A stretch of 64,000 bases of DNA, from contig JABSRA010000018.1 of NCBI GenBank assembly GCA_013215445.1, forward strand, positions 1-64,000. Direction: 5' to 3'. This document shows, piece after piece, positions 8,862-17,278 of this stretch. The DNA is from Oceanospirillaceae bacterium. Its GTDB lineage: Bacteria; Pseudomonadota; Gammaproteobacteria; Pseudomonadales; Balneatricaceae. Numbering within the stretch: the stretch's first letter is position 1; each line of letters starts with the position of its first letter. The notes under the pieces were generated by a model. It was not told the DNA's origin. It saw only the letters and a list, made by a program, of their open reading frames with translations, and did no database searches. A program made the translations under genes and the position numbers.

Positions 8862-9389
8862 TTACCAGCCGTCATTTTCAGAGTTGTCTAAGCTATCTAG
8901 ATGGTTTTCGAGTTTGTCACAAAGGGAAAATAGAGTAGATAATTCATGCTCGCTCAAGCCAGCTTGCACTTGTTGGTGGGCTTGTTGTCGCCCGGGTGCT
9001 ATTGCGTCATGCACCTGAAATCCATAATTAGTTAATTGTACTAACTGTTGACGACTGTCTTTGCTGGATTTTCTTGTTTCGACACAGCCCTTGTTTTTTA
9101 GGGATTTAATCGTCCGCGAGCCAACCGTTGGACCTATGCCGCTAAGTTTGGACAGCTCGCCAATCGGCATTCGGCCAAGCTTTCCCAGCTGCGCTATGAT
9201 GCGCCACTCGATCAGGGAGATTTTAGGCTCTGCCAAGTCGCTCCGCTCACCATAATTGGAGATACGCCACAATAACCGATTAAAGCGGTTGGCAATGATA
9301 TTCTCCAGATCCATGGCATGATCTGAAATAGGTTTATCTTTTTCTGGCAAGTGAGATCTCCTGCTTTTGCTAAAATTAATCAATGGCAT
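8862..9389 (-). CDS. MarR-family transcriptional regulator
   Basis: A 175-aa winged-helix regulator. The DNA-binding core runs from ISLIEWRIIAQLGK through the helix-turn-helix PIGELSKLSGIGPTVGSRTIKSL to the wing ETRKSSKDSRQQLVQLT, with dimerisation helices at both ends. The ATG at 9389 gives a 25-residue basic N-terminal lead; an internal Met at residue 26 is a possible alternative start. It lies upstream of the FAD dehydrogenase on the same strand, with a palindrome between them, so local control of that gene is a reasonable inference. The ligand is unknown. Confidence 0.82.
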   Translation of the reverse strand: MPLINFSKSRRSHLPEKDKPISDHAMDLENIIANRFNRLLWRISNYGERSDLAEPKISLIEWRIIAQLGKLGRMPIGELSKLSGIGPTVGSRTIKSLKNKGCVETRKSSKDSRQQLVQLTNYGFQVHDAIAPGRQQAHQQVQAGLSEHELSTLFSLCDKLENHLDSLDNSENDGW

Positions 9390-9425
9390 AAGAACATAAG
9401 CACTTAAACAGATAAAGAAAAATTA

Positions 9426-9692
9426 GCCTAAAGCCCCAGATAGTCTGGGACGCCAAGGGCTTTGCTTGGGGTTGCTACGCGAGCGGTCACCGTCGAAGCT
9501 TTGCCGCAAATTTAAAGTGTGCCTATAGATCGGCGAAGGTCGGGGAGGCAAGCTTAAAAGCCCCTGAATATGCCGATAAATTGGCTGCCTGACAGGGTTT
9601 AACAGCATCGCAACTGCGCGATCTTGAACAATGGGAGCTTGAACAATGGGAGCTTAAACAAGCAAAATTAACAGCACCAAAGGCGGGCCAGA
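9426..9692 (+). pseudogene. Decayed coding remnant upstream of the SDR remnant
   Basis: In one plus-strand frame from 9426 the sequence reads like protein, crosses a TGA near 9590 and continues to a TGA that overlaps the start of the SDR-like remnant, as in an operon overlap. A 15-bp tandem duplication (9623-9652) sits inside it. I cannot name the family. It may be the 3' part of a lost gene that once preceded the dehydrogenase; this is tentative. Confidence 0.35.
9623..9652 (+). repeat. 15-bp tandem direct duplication
   Basis: CTTGAACAATGGGAG occurs twice, head to tail, followed by a diverging third start (CTTAAACA). The unit is a multiple of three, so it keeps reading frame. It lies in a decaying region and looks like a slippage product. 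Confidence 0.7.
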
Positions 9693-9966
9693 GTTGACCG
9701 TAAAAATCGCTATTGTCAGTGGTGCAGCCGTGGTATTGGCTTGGCTGGTGCGCCGTTACTCGATGAAAAAGAGGCGGTAGTGATGAAAATGGTGACTGGG
9801 ATGCAACCCTGGCGGTAAATTTGTCGCCACATTGGATCTAGCTCAAGCCAGCTATGCCCTATTTAAAACAGTGAATAATCCCGGCGTGGTCTTTATGGAA
9901 TCACCTAATGTGCGTGCCCCTAGTGCAGGGGCAGCAGCTTACGCTGTATCAAAGGCAGCAGTTTAG
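9693..9966 (+). pseudogene. Short-chain dehydrogenase/reductase remnant
   Basis: Two landmark SDR segments are readable, but not in one frame. The start TVKIAIVSGAA gives the first beta strand and the first half of the TGxxxGIG cofactor motif. The GIGLAGAPLLDEKEAVV continuation needs a frameshift near 9732. After another break, a frame reads LAQASYALFKTVNNPGVVFM, then the active-site segment AAAYAVSKAAV (YxxxK), and stops at once at 9964-9966. The usual spacing between these parts is heavily shortened and the C-terminal third is missing. An intact SDR is about 250 aa; here under 90 codons remain. Clear gene decay. Confidence 0.72.
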
Positions 9967-10062
9967 CTGTTTTGTTTCACTCTAATGATACTACGCAGGT
10001 GGAAAACTACTCTGCTGTTTAGCAGAGCAGAGATTGGGATGGGCGCCTCTAATCGCCAATTG

Positions 10063-10845
10063 CTAGCTTTGCTCTTCGCGCAGAAATACCCAGTTATTAG
10101 CGGTTGATTGCTCGGCACTGTAATAATAACCGGCGTAGTCAAAATCTTTGAGTTGCTCGGAGTTGCTGACACGATTATCGATAATGTAGCGCACCATCAT
10201 GCCGCGGGCTTTTTTGGCGTAGAAGCTGATGATTTTATACTGACCATTTTTCTGATCTTTAAAAATAGGGGTGATCAGGCGGGCTTTAAGTTGTTTCGGC
10301 TGAACCGCTTTAAAGTATTCATTGGAGGCCAAATTAATTAAACAGGCTTCTTGACCGGTATTTTGCAGGGTGTTTTTATTGAGCTGCTCGGTGAGGCTAG
10401 TGCCCCAAAACTGGTATAAATTCTCTTTGTTACGCAGCTTTAATTTGGTGCCCATTTCCAAGCGGTAGGGCTGGATTAAATCTAGGGGTTTTAATAGGCC
10501 GTACAATCCAGAGAGGATCCGCAAGTGCTGTTGAATAAAGACAAAGTCTGCTTCATCGAGGCTCTGTGCATCTATCCCGGTGTAAACATCGCCTTTAAAT
10601 GCGAGGAGTGCCTGCTTGGCATTGTCTAGGTCGAAAGGCGGTAACCAAGAGCCAAATCTGGCTACGTTTAGCGCGGCCAGTTTATCACTGAGTTTCATCA
10701 GTACCGCCACATCTTGTACCGACTTCTTGCTCAAGTTATTAATCAATAATTGCGATCGATCTAAAAATTGCGCATCCGAGTGGATTTGGGTGTTAGGTGC
10801 GGTTTCAAAATCTAAGGTTTTGGCCGGAGAGATAACAATTTGCAT
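10063..10845 (-). CDS. yaaA: Peroxide stress protein YaaA (DUF328)
   Basis: A 260-aa YaaA-family protein, starting at the conserved [14 protein letters not shown]; a farther-upstream ATG would add 13 unconserved residues. Family landmarks include [43 protein letters not shown], and [11 protein letters not shown] near the end. In E. coli YaaA lowers free iron and limits DNA and protein damage during hydrogen peroxide stress; its biochemistry is DNA-binding-like. It stands alone and diverges from trpS. Length and motifs are normal. Confidence 0.92.
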   Translation of the reverse strand: MQIVISPAKTLDFETAPNTQIHSDAQFLDRSQLLINNLSKKSVQDVAVLMKLSDKLAALNVARFGSWLPPFDLDNAKQALLAFKGDVYTGIDAQSLDEADFVFIQQHLRILSGLYGLLKPLDLIQPYRLEMGTKLKLRNKENLYQFWGTSLTEQLNKNTLQNTGQEACLINLASNEYFKAVQPKQLKARLITPIFKDQKNGQYKIISFYAKKARGMMVRYIIDNRVSNSEQLKDFDYAGYYYSAEQSTANNWVFLREEQS

Positions 10846-10940
10846 TTTAAGCGCCCTTGATAAATTCAGTGCTCTTTTTACCATTAGTAGCGGGCGGTTT
10901 AAAGATTTTTTGCGGCTAATTAAGATCCGCGTGCTATTTG

Positions 10941-10970
10941 TCCCAACATTGCTAGTGTATGATGTTGGGA
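10941..10970 (+). promoter_or_regulatory. Inverted repeat in the trpS leader
   Basis: Perfect 9-bp arms TCCCAACAT / ATGTTGGGA with a 12-nt loop, ending 44 bp before trpS. It could be a repressor site overlapping the promoter or an RNA hairpin in the leader. No leader peptide with clustered Trp codons was seen. Confidence 0.4.
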
Positions 10971-11014
10971 TTGATTGAATCTGACTTAATGCTTTGAGTC
11001 ACTAAGGAATTTAC

Positions 11015-12292
11015 ATGTCTAAGAAAACAGTTTTAACCGGTATCACCACCACAGGTACACCCCATATAGGTAATTATTTAGGGGCGATTAAACCAGCCAT
11101 TACCGCCAGCGAACAACCTGGCTTTGAGAGTTATTTTTTCTTGGCGGATTACCATGCACTAGTTAAGTGCCATGATCCAGAGCGGGTGGCTAGATCCTCC
11201 CGTGAAATTGCCGCCACTTGGTTGGCAATGGGTTTAGATACCGACAAAGCCACCTTTTACCGCCAGAGTGATATCCCTGAAATTCCCGAGTTGTCTTGGA
11301 TATTAACTTGTATGACCTCAAAGGGATTGATGAATCGATCGCATGCTTATAAGGCCTCAGTGGATGCCAATCAGGCGTCAGGTAAAACCGAGTTGGATGA
11401 CGGCATTAGCATGGGTTTGTTTAGTTATCCAATCCTGATGGCTGCCGATATTTTAATGTTTAATGCCGATATCGTCCCGGTCGGTAAAGATCAGATTCAA
11501 CATATTGAAATGACCCGTGATATCGCCGGTCGCTTTAACAGTACTTATACAGAACTGTTTAATTTACCGACGGCGCAAGTGGATGAAGAGACGAAATTAA
11601 TTCCGGGCCTCGATGGCCGCAAGATGTCAAAGAGCTATGATAATACCCTACCGCTGTTTTGCTCTAGCCAGCAGTTATATAAGTTGATAAAGCAGATAGA
11701 CACTGACTCTAAGCAGCCTGGAGAGCCTAAAGATCCTGATTCAAGCACGGTTTTTCAACTGTACAACTGCTTTGCCAATGAGGCAGAAACAATGCAAATG
11801 CGTGAACAATATTTAAACGGTATCGGTTGGGGTGACGCTAAGAAAGAGTTGTTTGAGTTCTTAGATGAAAAACTGGCCGCGCCGCGCAATGAATACAACC
11901 GGCTGATGAATGACTTGCCCTTCGTCGAGTCTGTGTTATTGAAAGGAGCTGAAAAGGCGCGTGCTAAAACGGTGCCATTGATGGATAAAATTCGCATTGC
12001 CGCGGGGATTCGCCCGCTGCCGTTTGTGCCCGTCGAACAGCTTAAGAAGGTCAAAAAAGAAAAGAGCGCTGAAGATATCGCCAGGGCGGAGCAGGGCAGA
12101 CGGCGCGGCATTTTAATGCAGTTAAAAGCAGCGCTTGACGCGGTGGCCAATAGTGACGAGCCCAACCTTGCAGCTGCCCAGTTACTCGAAGAAAAAACCG
12201 CAAAACTTGCCACACTGAAAGCAAAAGCTAAAGATAGAGCAGAAAATGAGTTGAGTATTTTAAAAGAAGAATTGGCAAAATTCAGTGCATAA
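11015..12292 (+). CDS. trpS: Tryptophanyl-tRNA synthetase, long form
   Basis: A class I aminoacyl-tRNA synthetase charging tRNA-Trp with tryptophan. The HIGH-type motif appears as PHIGNYLGA near residue 17 and the KMSKS loop as GRKMSKSYDN near residue 204. At 425 aa it is about 90 residues longer than E. coli TrpS. The extra length is C-terminal: a lysine/alanine-rich, probably helical segment (VKKEKSAEDIARAEQGRRRG and onwards). Longer forms of this kind occur in Pseudomonas and relatives. An inverted repeat lies in its leader. The rhodanese gene follows after 50 bp and may be cotranscribed. Confidence 0.93.
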   Translation: MSKKTVLTGITTTGTPHIGNYLGAIKPAITASEQPGFESYFFLADYHALVKCHDPERVARSSREIAATWLAMGLDTDKATFYRQSDIPEIPELSWILTCMTSKGLMNRSHAYKASVDANQASGKTELDDGISMGLFSYPILMAADILMFNADIVPVGKDQIQHIEMTRDIAGRFNSTYTELFNLPTAQVDEETKLIPGLDGRKMSKSYDNTLPLFCSSQQLYKLIKQIDTDSKQPGEPKDPDSSTVFQLYNCFANEAETMQMREQYLNGIGWGDAKKELFEFLDEKLAAPRNEYNRLMNDLPFVESVLLKGAEKARAKTVPLMDKIRIAAGIRPLPFVPVEQLKKVKKEKSAEDIARAEQGRRRGILMQLKAALDAVANSDEPNLAAAQLLEEKTAKLATLKAKAKDRAENELSILKEELAKFSA

Positions 12293-12342
12293 TAGCTTAC
12301 AGTGAGTATTGGCAGTGGTTTTGCAAGCAGTGGAGAGGTCAT

Positions 12343-13167
12343 ATGTATAACACCATTATTAGCGCAGCGGCGTTACAAGATAACTATAACCGCGACAGTT
12401 GGATTATCATCGATTGTCGCTTTGATTTAGCGGATGCCACCAAGGGAGAGCAGTTGTATCATCGAGGTCATATCGAAGATGCGCAATATCTCAATCTTAA
12501 CCTGCAATTATCCGGTGAAATAACCACCAGTAGTGGCAGGCATCCACTGCCTAACATAGCGGCGTTGTGCCAAATTTTTTCTGAAGCGGGTATTGCTGAA
12601 GATACTCAAGTGGTCGTCTACGATAATATGTCAGGCGCTATGGCGGCGCGGGCCTGGTGGTTGCTGCAGTGGCTTGGACATACTAATGTCGCGCTCTTAG
12701 ATGGGGGTATTCAAGCCTGGCAAGCATTAGATTTCCCATTATCTAGCCAGAGCTATAGCGCCCCTACAGCACATTTTATCCGTCATCGCTCAGCGTTTGA
12801 AGTACGCACTACCGACCAGCTATGCAGTGGTAGTTATCAATTAGTGGATGCCAGGGCGGCCCCAAGATTCAATGGAGAAGTAGAGCCGATTGATCCAGTG
12901 GCCGGTCATGTTCCCGGTGCATTAAACAGACCTTTTAGTTTGAATTTAACAGATCAGGGGGTATTTAAAGCCCAGGGCGTATTAAAAGTAGAGCTCGAGT
13001 CGCTCGCCGACGATAGTACCGTGCATATGTGTGGCTCAGGAGTGACCGCTTGTCATAATATATTGGCAATGTGTTATGCGGGGTTCAATCCCAGTAAACT
13101 CTATGTGGGCTCTTGGAGTGAGTGGATTCGCGATTCGCTGCGTCCAATCGCCACTAATCAGCCATAA
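12343..13167 (+). CDS. Two-domain rhodanese (thiosulfate/3-mercaptopyruvate sulfurtransferase)
   Basis: A 274-aa sulfurtransferase with two rhodanese folds. The N-terminal domain is inactive and structural (VVVYDNMSGAMAARAWWLL). The C-terminal domain carries the persulfide-forming Cys230 in CGSGVTAC and ends with the GSWSEW signature. The loop CGSGVT is closest to the CGSGVTA type seen in mercaptopyruvate sulfurtransferases (SseA-like), but thiosulfate specificity cannot be excluded. A GGAG-type ribosome site precedes the ATG. It sits between trpS and a DyP peroxidase. Confidence 0.88.
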   Translation: MYNTIISAAALQDNYNRDSWIIIDCRFDLADATKGEQLYHRGHIEDAQYLNLNLQLSGEITTSSGRHPLPNIAALCQIFSEAGIAEDTQVVVYDNMSGAMAARAWWLLQWLGHTNVALLDGGIQAWQALDFPLSSQSYSAPTAHFIRHRSAFEVRTTDQLCSGSYQLVDARAAPRFNGEVEPIDPVAGHVPGALNRPFSLNLTDQGVFKAQGVLKVELESLADDSTVHMCGSGVTACHNILAMCYAGFNPSKLYVGSWSEWIRDSLRPIATNQP

Positions 13168-13257
13168 AAAGCGGACATAAATTGACGCTATTGCGCTGAT
13201 CAGAGTTCGCTGTTGATTCATTAATTTTTGGCACTTATATTAAAATAGGAATGATCC

Positions 13258-14220
13258 ATGGATGGAATAGAAGCTGATTATCAACCGGGAATCGTGGCCA
13301 GTGCCAGCTCTCATGCGCTATTTATTACCTTAAACAGGGCGAGCCCGATTGATTCCCAACAGTCGCTAGCAGCCGCTAAAACTAAGCTATTAGGCATTAT
13401 CGCCGGGTTACCTGAACGGTTAAAAAGTCAGCAGGCTATTTACCCAGATGCGCAGTTACACCTCAATGTTGGCTTGAGTAGCAAACTCTGGGACTATCTA
13501 GAAATATTACCTAAGCCCCCTAACTTGCAGCCTTTCAAAGCTATTGCCAATAAAAATCTAAGCATGCCCGCCACCGATGCAGATTTATTACTGCATATTC
13601 GTTCAAATCGTCACGACCTCAACCATCATTTATCGCAAATTTTATTTGCTGAACTGTTACCACTGTTAACCATAGACGAGATGGTGCATGGTTTTTGTTA
13701 TCTAGACAGTAGAGATTTAACCGGCTTCGTCGATGGTACCGAAAATCCTGAGGGTGAACACCGCAAAGCGGTGGCACTGATTAGCGATGATCGCGATTTT
13801 AATGGCGGCAGTTATGTTCATATTCAAAAATATGTCCATGATTTAGCACGTTGGCAACAGTTGAGCACCACTGAGCAAGAGGAGAGTTACGGGCGTAGTA
13901 AAGCTGACAACATTGAATTTCCAAGTAGTGATAAAAGTAGCAGGGCCCATACTTCGCGTGCGGTAGTGAAAAATAAAGAGCGGCAAAATATTGAAATACT
14001 CAGACAGAGTTTACCTTTTGCCACTCAAGCTAGTCAGGGGCTAATGTTTGCCAGTTACGCGGCTAAGTCAGACAGTTTTGACTTAATGTTGGCAAGCATG
14101 TGTGATATTGATCCACACGGCCACAGTGATGCTATTTTAAATATCAGTCGTGCAGAATCTGGGCACGTATTTTTCGCCCCGCCGTTAAGTTGGTTTAAAC
14201 GTTTAACCAGGTCGTTATAA
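13258..14220 (+). CDS. DyP-type haem peroxidase
   Basis: A 320-aa dye-decolourising peroxidase. The diagnostic GFVDGTENP motif holds the distal Asp159. The proximal haem ligand is His231 in RAHTSR, and the distal Arg249 lies in EILRQSLPF. No twin-arginine signal is present, which points to a cytosolic enzyme of the bacterial B type. It oxidises substrates with hydrogen peroxide; its natural substrate is unknown. No encapsulin gene is adjacent, unlike several DyP loci. It is spaced 90 bp from the rhodanese gene, with AGGA before the ATG. Confidence 0.9.
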   Translation: MDGIEADYQPGIVASASSHALFITLNRASPIDSQQSLAAAKTKLLGIIAGLPERLKSQQAIYPDAQLHLNVGLSSKLWDYLEILPKPPNLQPFKAIANKNLSMPATDADLLLHIRSNRHDLNHHLSQILFAELLPLLTIDEMVHGFCYLDSRDLTGFVDGTENPEGEHRKAVALISDDRDFNGGSYVHIQKYVHDLARWQQLSTTEQEESYGRSKADNIEFPSSDKSSRAHTSRAVVKNKERQNIEILRQSLPFATQASQGLMFASYAAKSDSFDLMLASMCDIDPHGHSDAILNISRAESGHVFFAPPLSWFKRLTRSL

Positions 14221-14322
14221 AAAGCTGAGCAAAAAATATACAATGTTGCTAAGGTGACATAGAGAAATGGCATAACGCGTAACACTTGTACCTATTAAGT
14301 TAATCTTAAGAGTGGGGATATT

Positions 14323-14751
14323 ATGAAATCCACAATTTATAGCGGTCAACACATTGCCTATCAATGCTCAATGCCTAAATCTAGCTTTGATGATGTTAAC
14401 TTGTTTAAGTCTAGCTTTAACAATGTGAATTTATCTGAGAACCATTTCACCAACATTAACTTCTCGCATAGCACTTTTCACGATGTTAATTTTAGTCGCT
14501 CGGTGTTTAATCTGGTGAACCTTAGCGGGGCTAAATTTACCCACATTGGCACTTGTAATAGTGATCAAGTCAGTGAGAACAACGTTGACCCTATTCACTT
14601 TGAAGATGTGGATTTAACCAATAGTCTGTTCAGCGCAGTTAACTTGACCAACGCTACCTTCAGTCACTGTATTATTAAGGGATTGGTGATTAATGGGGTT
14701 GATATTGAAGCGCTGCTTAAAGGTAGGGCAAAGCCGCCCTGCAAAAAATAG
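14323..14751 (+). CDS. Pentapeptide-repeat protein
   Basis: A 142-aa protein built largely of A(D/N)LXX-like repeats, seen here with Phe or Leu at the centre: FDDVNLFKS, FNNVNLSEN, FTNINFSHS, FHDVNFSRS, FNLVNLSGA. Such repeats fold as a right-handed quadrilateral beta helix. Some family members mimic DNA and protect gyrase; most have no known role. The N-terminus carries a short lead and no signal peptide. It follows the DyP gene by 102 bp on the same strand. Function is not assigned. Confidence 0.8.
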   Translation: MKSTIYSGQHIAYQCSMPKSSFDDVNLFKSSFNNVNLSENHFTNINFSHSTFHDVNFSRSVFNLVNLSGAKFTHIGTCNSDQVSENNVDPIHFEDVDLTNSLFSAVNLTNATFSHCIIKGLVINGVDIEALLKGRAKPPCKK

Positions 14752-14902
14752 GCCGGCGAGCAGAGCCAAATCGCTAGTGCTAATAAGCTTTCAAACATTC
14801 ACTAGCTGCCTGAAAATACCCACAAAACGTGGTGCGGTGTTGACGTTCTGTCTAATAGCGCAGTCTGAAGTATCTGCAACAATTTCAGGTGAGTGCAAGC
14901 GA

Positions 14903-14940
14903 TGCACCAATATTAAAAAAACGTATTAAATATTGGTGCA
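14903..14940. repeat. 12-bp perfect inverted repeat between convergent genes
   Basis: TGCACCAATATT and its exact complement AATATTGGTGCA flank a 14-nt A-rich loop. It lies between the pentapeptide gene (plus) and the helicase gene (minus). On the plus strand the loop, not the tail, is A/T-rich, so this is not a classical terminator. It may be a 3' stabilising element or a binding site. Confidence 0.6.
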
Positions 14941-14963
14941 CTTGCCGTTAACGTAGCGGTAAA

Positions 14964-14986
14964 TGCCTATCTGCTGTAGATAGGCA
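14964..14986 (-). terminator. Hairpin at the 3' end of the helicase gene
   Basis: Perfect 9-bp arms (TGCCTATCT / AGATAGGCA) with a 5-nt loop, 15 bp past the helicase stop. Only a weak T-tract (ATTT) follows on the minus strand, so termination efficiency is uncertain. Confidence 0.45.
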
Positions 14987-15001
14987 GGATCTATCAATTG
15001 C

Positions 15002-16258
15002 TTACTTTTTTGAGCGTGCTTTACCCGGGATTTTTGCCGCACGTGAAATTTTAGTATGGGTGGCTTTATTGCTCGGTGTTTTTTTGCGGCCCTTGGCGAT
15101 GTTTTTACGCAGAGTTTCACGGTTGCTAACATCATAACCCGGCATGTGGATGCGCTTTATGGTGCTGCCGATTAGGCGCTCAATATTGTTGACTGCGCGC
15201 TCCTCTTCACGAGAGACGAAAGAGATGGCATACCCCTTATTACCCGCTCGGCCGGTGCGGCCAATACGATGCACGTAATCTTCAGCGAGGTAGGGCAGGT
15301 TGTAGTTGACTACATATTCTAAGCCTGGAATATCAATCCCCCGCGCTGCTACTTCAGTGGCAATCAATACTTGCACTTTTGCCGATTTAAAATCGGCCAG
15401 TGCGCGGCGACGTGTGCCCTGAGTTTTATCACCGTGGCACAAGGCGGTAGTGACACCGGTATTTTTCAGCTTGCGCATGAGCGCATCGGCCTGGGCTTTG
15501 GTGCTGGTAAAAACCAGTACTTGAAACCAATTGAATTTATGAATTAACTCGGCAAATAGATCCGCTTTGCGGCGCTCTTCAACGGGGTAGAGTACATGTT
15601 CTACCGTGTCTGCTGCGACATTTAATTTAGCGGCGCGTATCTCGACTTGACGCGTTAAGATCGACTTCGATAAACGCTGTACTTCCGGTGAAATAGTGGC
15701 AGAAAACAACATGGTTTGGCGTTTGTCTGGGGTGTGCCGCAAAATGGTGGCTACATCGGTAATAAAACCCATGTCCAACATGCGATCGGCCTCGTCGAGG
15801 ACCACAAACTCAGCGTGTGACAAGTTAATGTTGCATTGCACCAAGTGCTCGAGTAGTCGCCCTGGGGTGGCGATGAGGATATCCACGCCGCGCTTGAGTT
15901 TCTTCTTTTGCGAATCCATATTGACACCGCCATAGATGGCGTTGATTTTCAAATCCATAAATTGCGCGTAGCGGTTGATGGTTTCGCTTAACTGCTCAGC
16001 CAGTTCTCGGGTGGGCGTCAAAATAATCGCGCGACAGTAACCTGATGCTATTTCTTTTGGCTGATCGCAAATCTGTTGCAGTATGGGTAGGGAAAAAGCG
16101 GCGGTTTTTCCGGTGCCGGTCTGCGCGGTTGCCAGCAGGTCTTTGCCACGTCTGGCGGGGATGATGGCCTTTTGCTGAATAGGGGTCATTTCCGAGTATC
16201 CACAAGCCTCTATTGCCTGCTGTAACTTTGGGTTTAAATCTAGGGCTGAAAATTTCAT
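15002..16258 (-). CDS. DEAD-box ATP-dependent RNA helicase, RhlE-like
   Basis: A 418-aa superfamily 2 RNA helicase. All motifs are in order: Q motif with MTPIQQKAI, motif I AQTGTGKT, Ia TPTRELAEQ, Ib TPGRLLEH, II DEAD, III SAT, IV VFTSTKAQAD, V ARGIDIPG and VI HRIGRTGRAG. The tail after residue 375 is Lys/Arg-rich and probably binds RNA. Gene layout and tail favour the RhlE subgroup, linked with ribosome assembly and RNA turnover. It is transcribed alone and convergent with the pentapeptide gene. Confidence 0.93.
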   Translation of the reverse strand: MKFSALDLNPKLQQAIEACGYSEMTPIQQKAIIPARRGKDLLATAQTGTGKTAAFSLPILQQICDQPKEIASGYCRAIILTPTRELAEQLSETINRYAQFMDLKINAIYGGVNMDSQKKKLKRGVDILIATPGRLLEHLVQCNINLSHAEFVVLDEADRMLDMGFITDVATILRHTPDKRQTMLFSATISPEVQRLSKSILTRQVEIRAAKLNVAADTVEHVLYPVEERRKADLFAELIHKFNWFQVLVFTSTKAQADALMRKLKNTGVTTALCHGDKTQGTRRRALADFKSAKVQVLIATEVAARGIDIPGLEYVVNYNLPYLAEDYVHRIGRTGRAGNKGYAISFVSREEERAVNNIERLIGSTIKRIHMPGYDVSNRETLRKNIAKGRKKTPSNKATHTKISRAAKIPGKARSKK

Positions 16259-16323
16259 AGGGATATCTCGGTTTAGTAACGTTAATAGGCGGCGATTGTA
16301 CGCGCCCTGTTACTCTTAAATAA

Positions 16324-16355
16324 AAGGCGCACATTATATAGGGATTGTGCGCCTT
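16324..16355. repeat. 10-bp inverted repeat upstream of the helicase gene
   Basis: AAGGCGCACA and TGTGCGCCTT flank a 12-nt loop, 66 bp upstream of the helicase start codon. It may form a 5'-UTR hairpin on the helicase mRNA, which would fit autoregulation, but this is inference. Confidence 0.5.
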
Positions 16356-16552
16356 AGTGGGAAATATTTTGCGGCTAAGGCTGTTTATATTTTGCACGAG
16401 GCCGATAGCACTACTCAAATCATGCAGATTTTTTTAGGGTGCCGGTAAAAGGTTGACGATCTTACCCTTATTTCACCGGGTATAATTGCTTTTGTGGGCT
16501 ATTGGTAACGGCTACAAAACCATCGGGGTCGGCTTGATAAAACGCTTTTAAC

Positions 16553-16588
16553 GCAGAGATAGCCTAAGCCTCCCTAAGCTATCTCTGC
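16553..16588 (-). terminator. Putative terminator of the urease operon
   Basis: Perfect 11-bp arms GCAGAGATAGC / GCTATCTCTGC around a 14-nt loop, 18 bp beyond the ureG stop. The minus-strand tail is GTTAAAAGCGTTTTATC, which is T-rich but interrupted. Confidence 0.6.
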
Positions 16589-16606
16589 TAAAGGTCTTTA
16601 GATAAA

Positions 16607-17254
16607 TTAGACGACGGCTACCGCCTTGGCAATCTCTTGTGGGGCCAGCATACCCTGGGAGATGATAAAATCGATAATTTCATTAACCCCCTGGGCTTTC
16701 TTTAAGTTAGAGAAGACAAAAGGGCGCTGGCCGCGCATGCGTTTCGCATCGACTGCCATCACCTCAAGCGACGCGCCAACATAGGGGGCTAAATCGGTTT
16801 TATTGATGATCAATAAGTCAGATTTAGTGATCCCTGGGCCACCCTTGCGCGGGATTTTGTCCCCTGCGGAGACATCGATCACATACAAGGTTAAATCAGA
16901 TAGCTCTGGGCTAAATGTGGCACTGAGGTTGTCGCCACCACTCTCGATAAAGATAATGTCGAGCTCACCGTGGCGATCAATCAACTGGTCGATGGCCGCT
17001 AAATTCATCGAGGCATCTTCGCGGATGGCGGTGTGCGGGCAGCCACCGGTTTCTACACCTATGATACGGTCGGCACTGAGGGCTTGATGCTCGGTGAGAA
17101 ATTTAGCATCTTCCTGGGTATAGATATCGTTGGTAACCACAGCGATATCATAGTGATCACGCAGGGCAATGCACAGTGAGCGCAGTAGTGCTGTTTTGCC
17201 AGAGCCCACCGGGCCACCGACACCAATACGCAGCGTTTGTTTGATTTCTAGCAT
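16607..17254 (-). CDS. ureG: Urease accessory GTPase UreG
   Basis: A 215-aa SIMIBI-class GTPase that drives nickel insertion into apo-urease together with UreF, UreD and UreE. The P-loop is [12 protein letters not shown] near residue 13. The conserved nickel-binding CPH appears in [13 protein letters not shown], and [11 protein letters not shown] gives the G4 base-specificity motif. Length is typical. It is the last gene of the operon, 24 bp after ureF, and is followed by a strong hairpin. Confidence 0.96.
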   Translation of the reverse strand: MLEIKQTLRIGVGGPVGSGKTALLRSLCIALRDHYDIAVVTNDIYTQEDAKFLTEHQALSADRIIGVETGGCPHTAIREDASMNLAAIDQLIDRHGELDIIFIESGGDNLSATFSPELSDLTLYVIDVSAGDKIPRKGGPGITKSDLLIINKTDLAPYVGASLEVMAVDAKRMRGQRPFVFSNLKKAQGVNEIIDFIISQGMLAPQEIAKAVAVV

Positions 17255-17278
17255 GTAAAATTCCTTATAGCTTAAATA

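Larger units (their letters stand above)
16259..16606. other. Intergenic region with two hairpins
   Basis: 348 bp between the helicase start and the ureG stop. It contains a hairpin at 16324-16355, the putative urease terminator at 16553-16588, and the helicase promoter region. No coding frame is supported. Confidence 0.4.

Noticed and set aside
14222-14243. CTGAGCAAAA...TATACA similarity to 30506-30521
   Set aside because: The match is short and AT-rich, without flanking symmetry; not enough for a repeat family.
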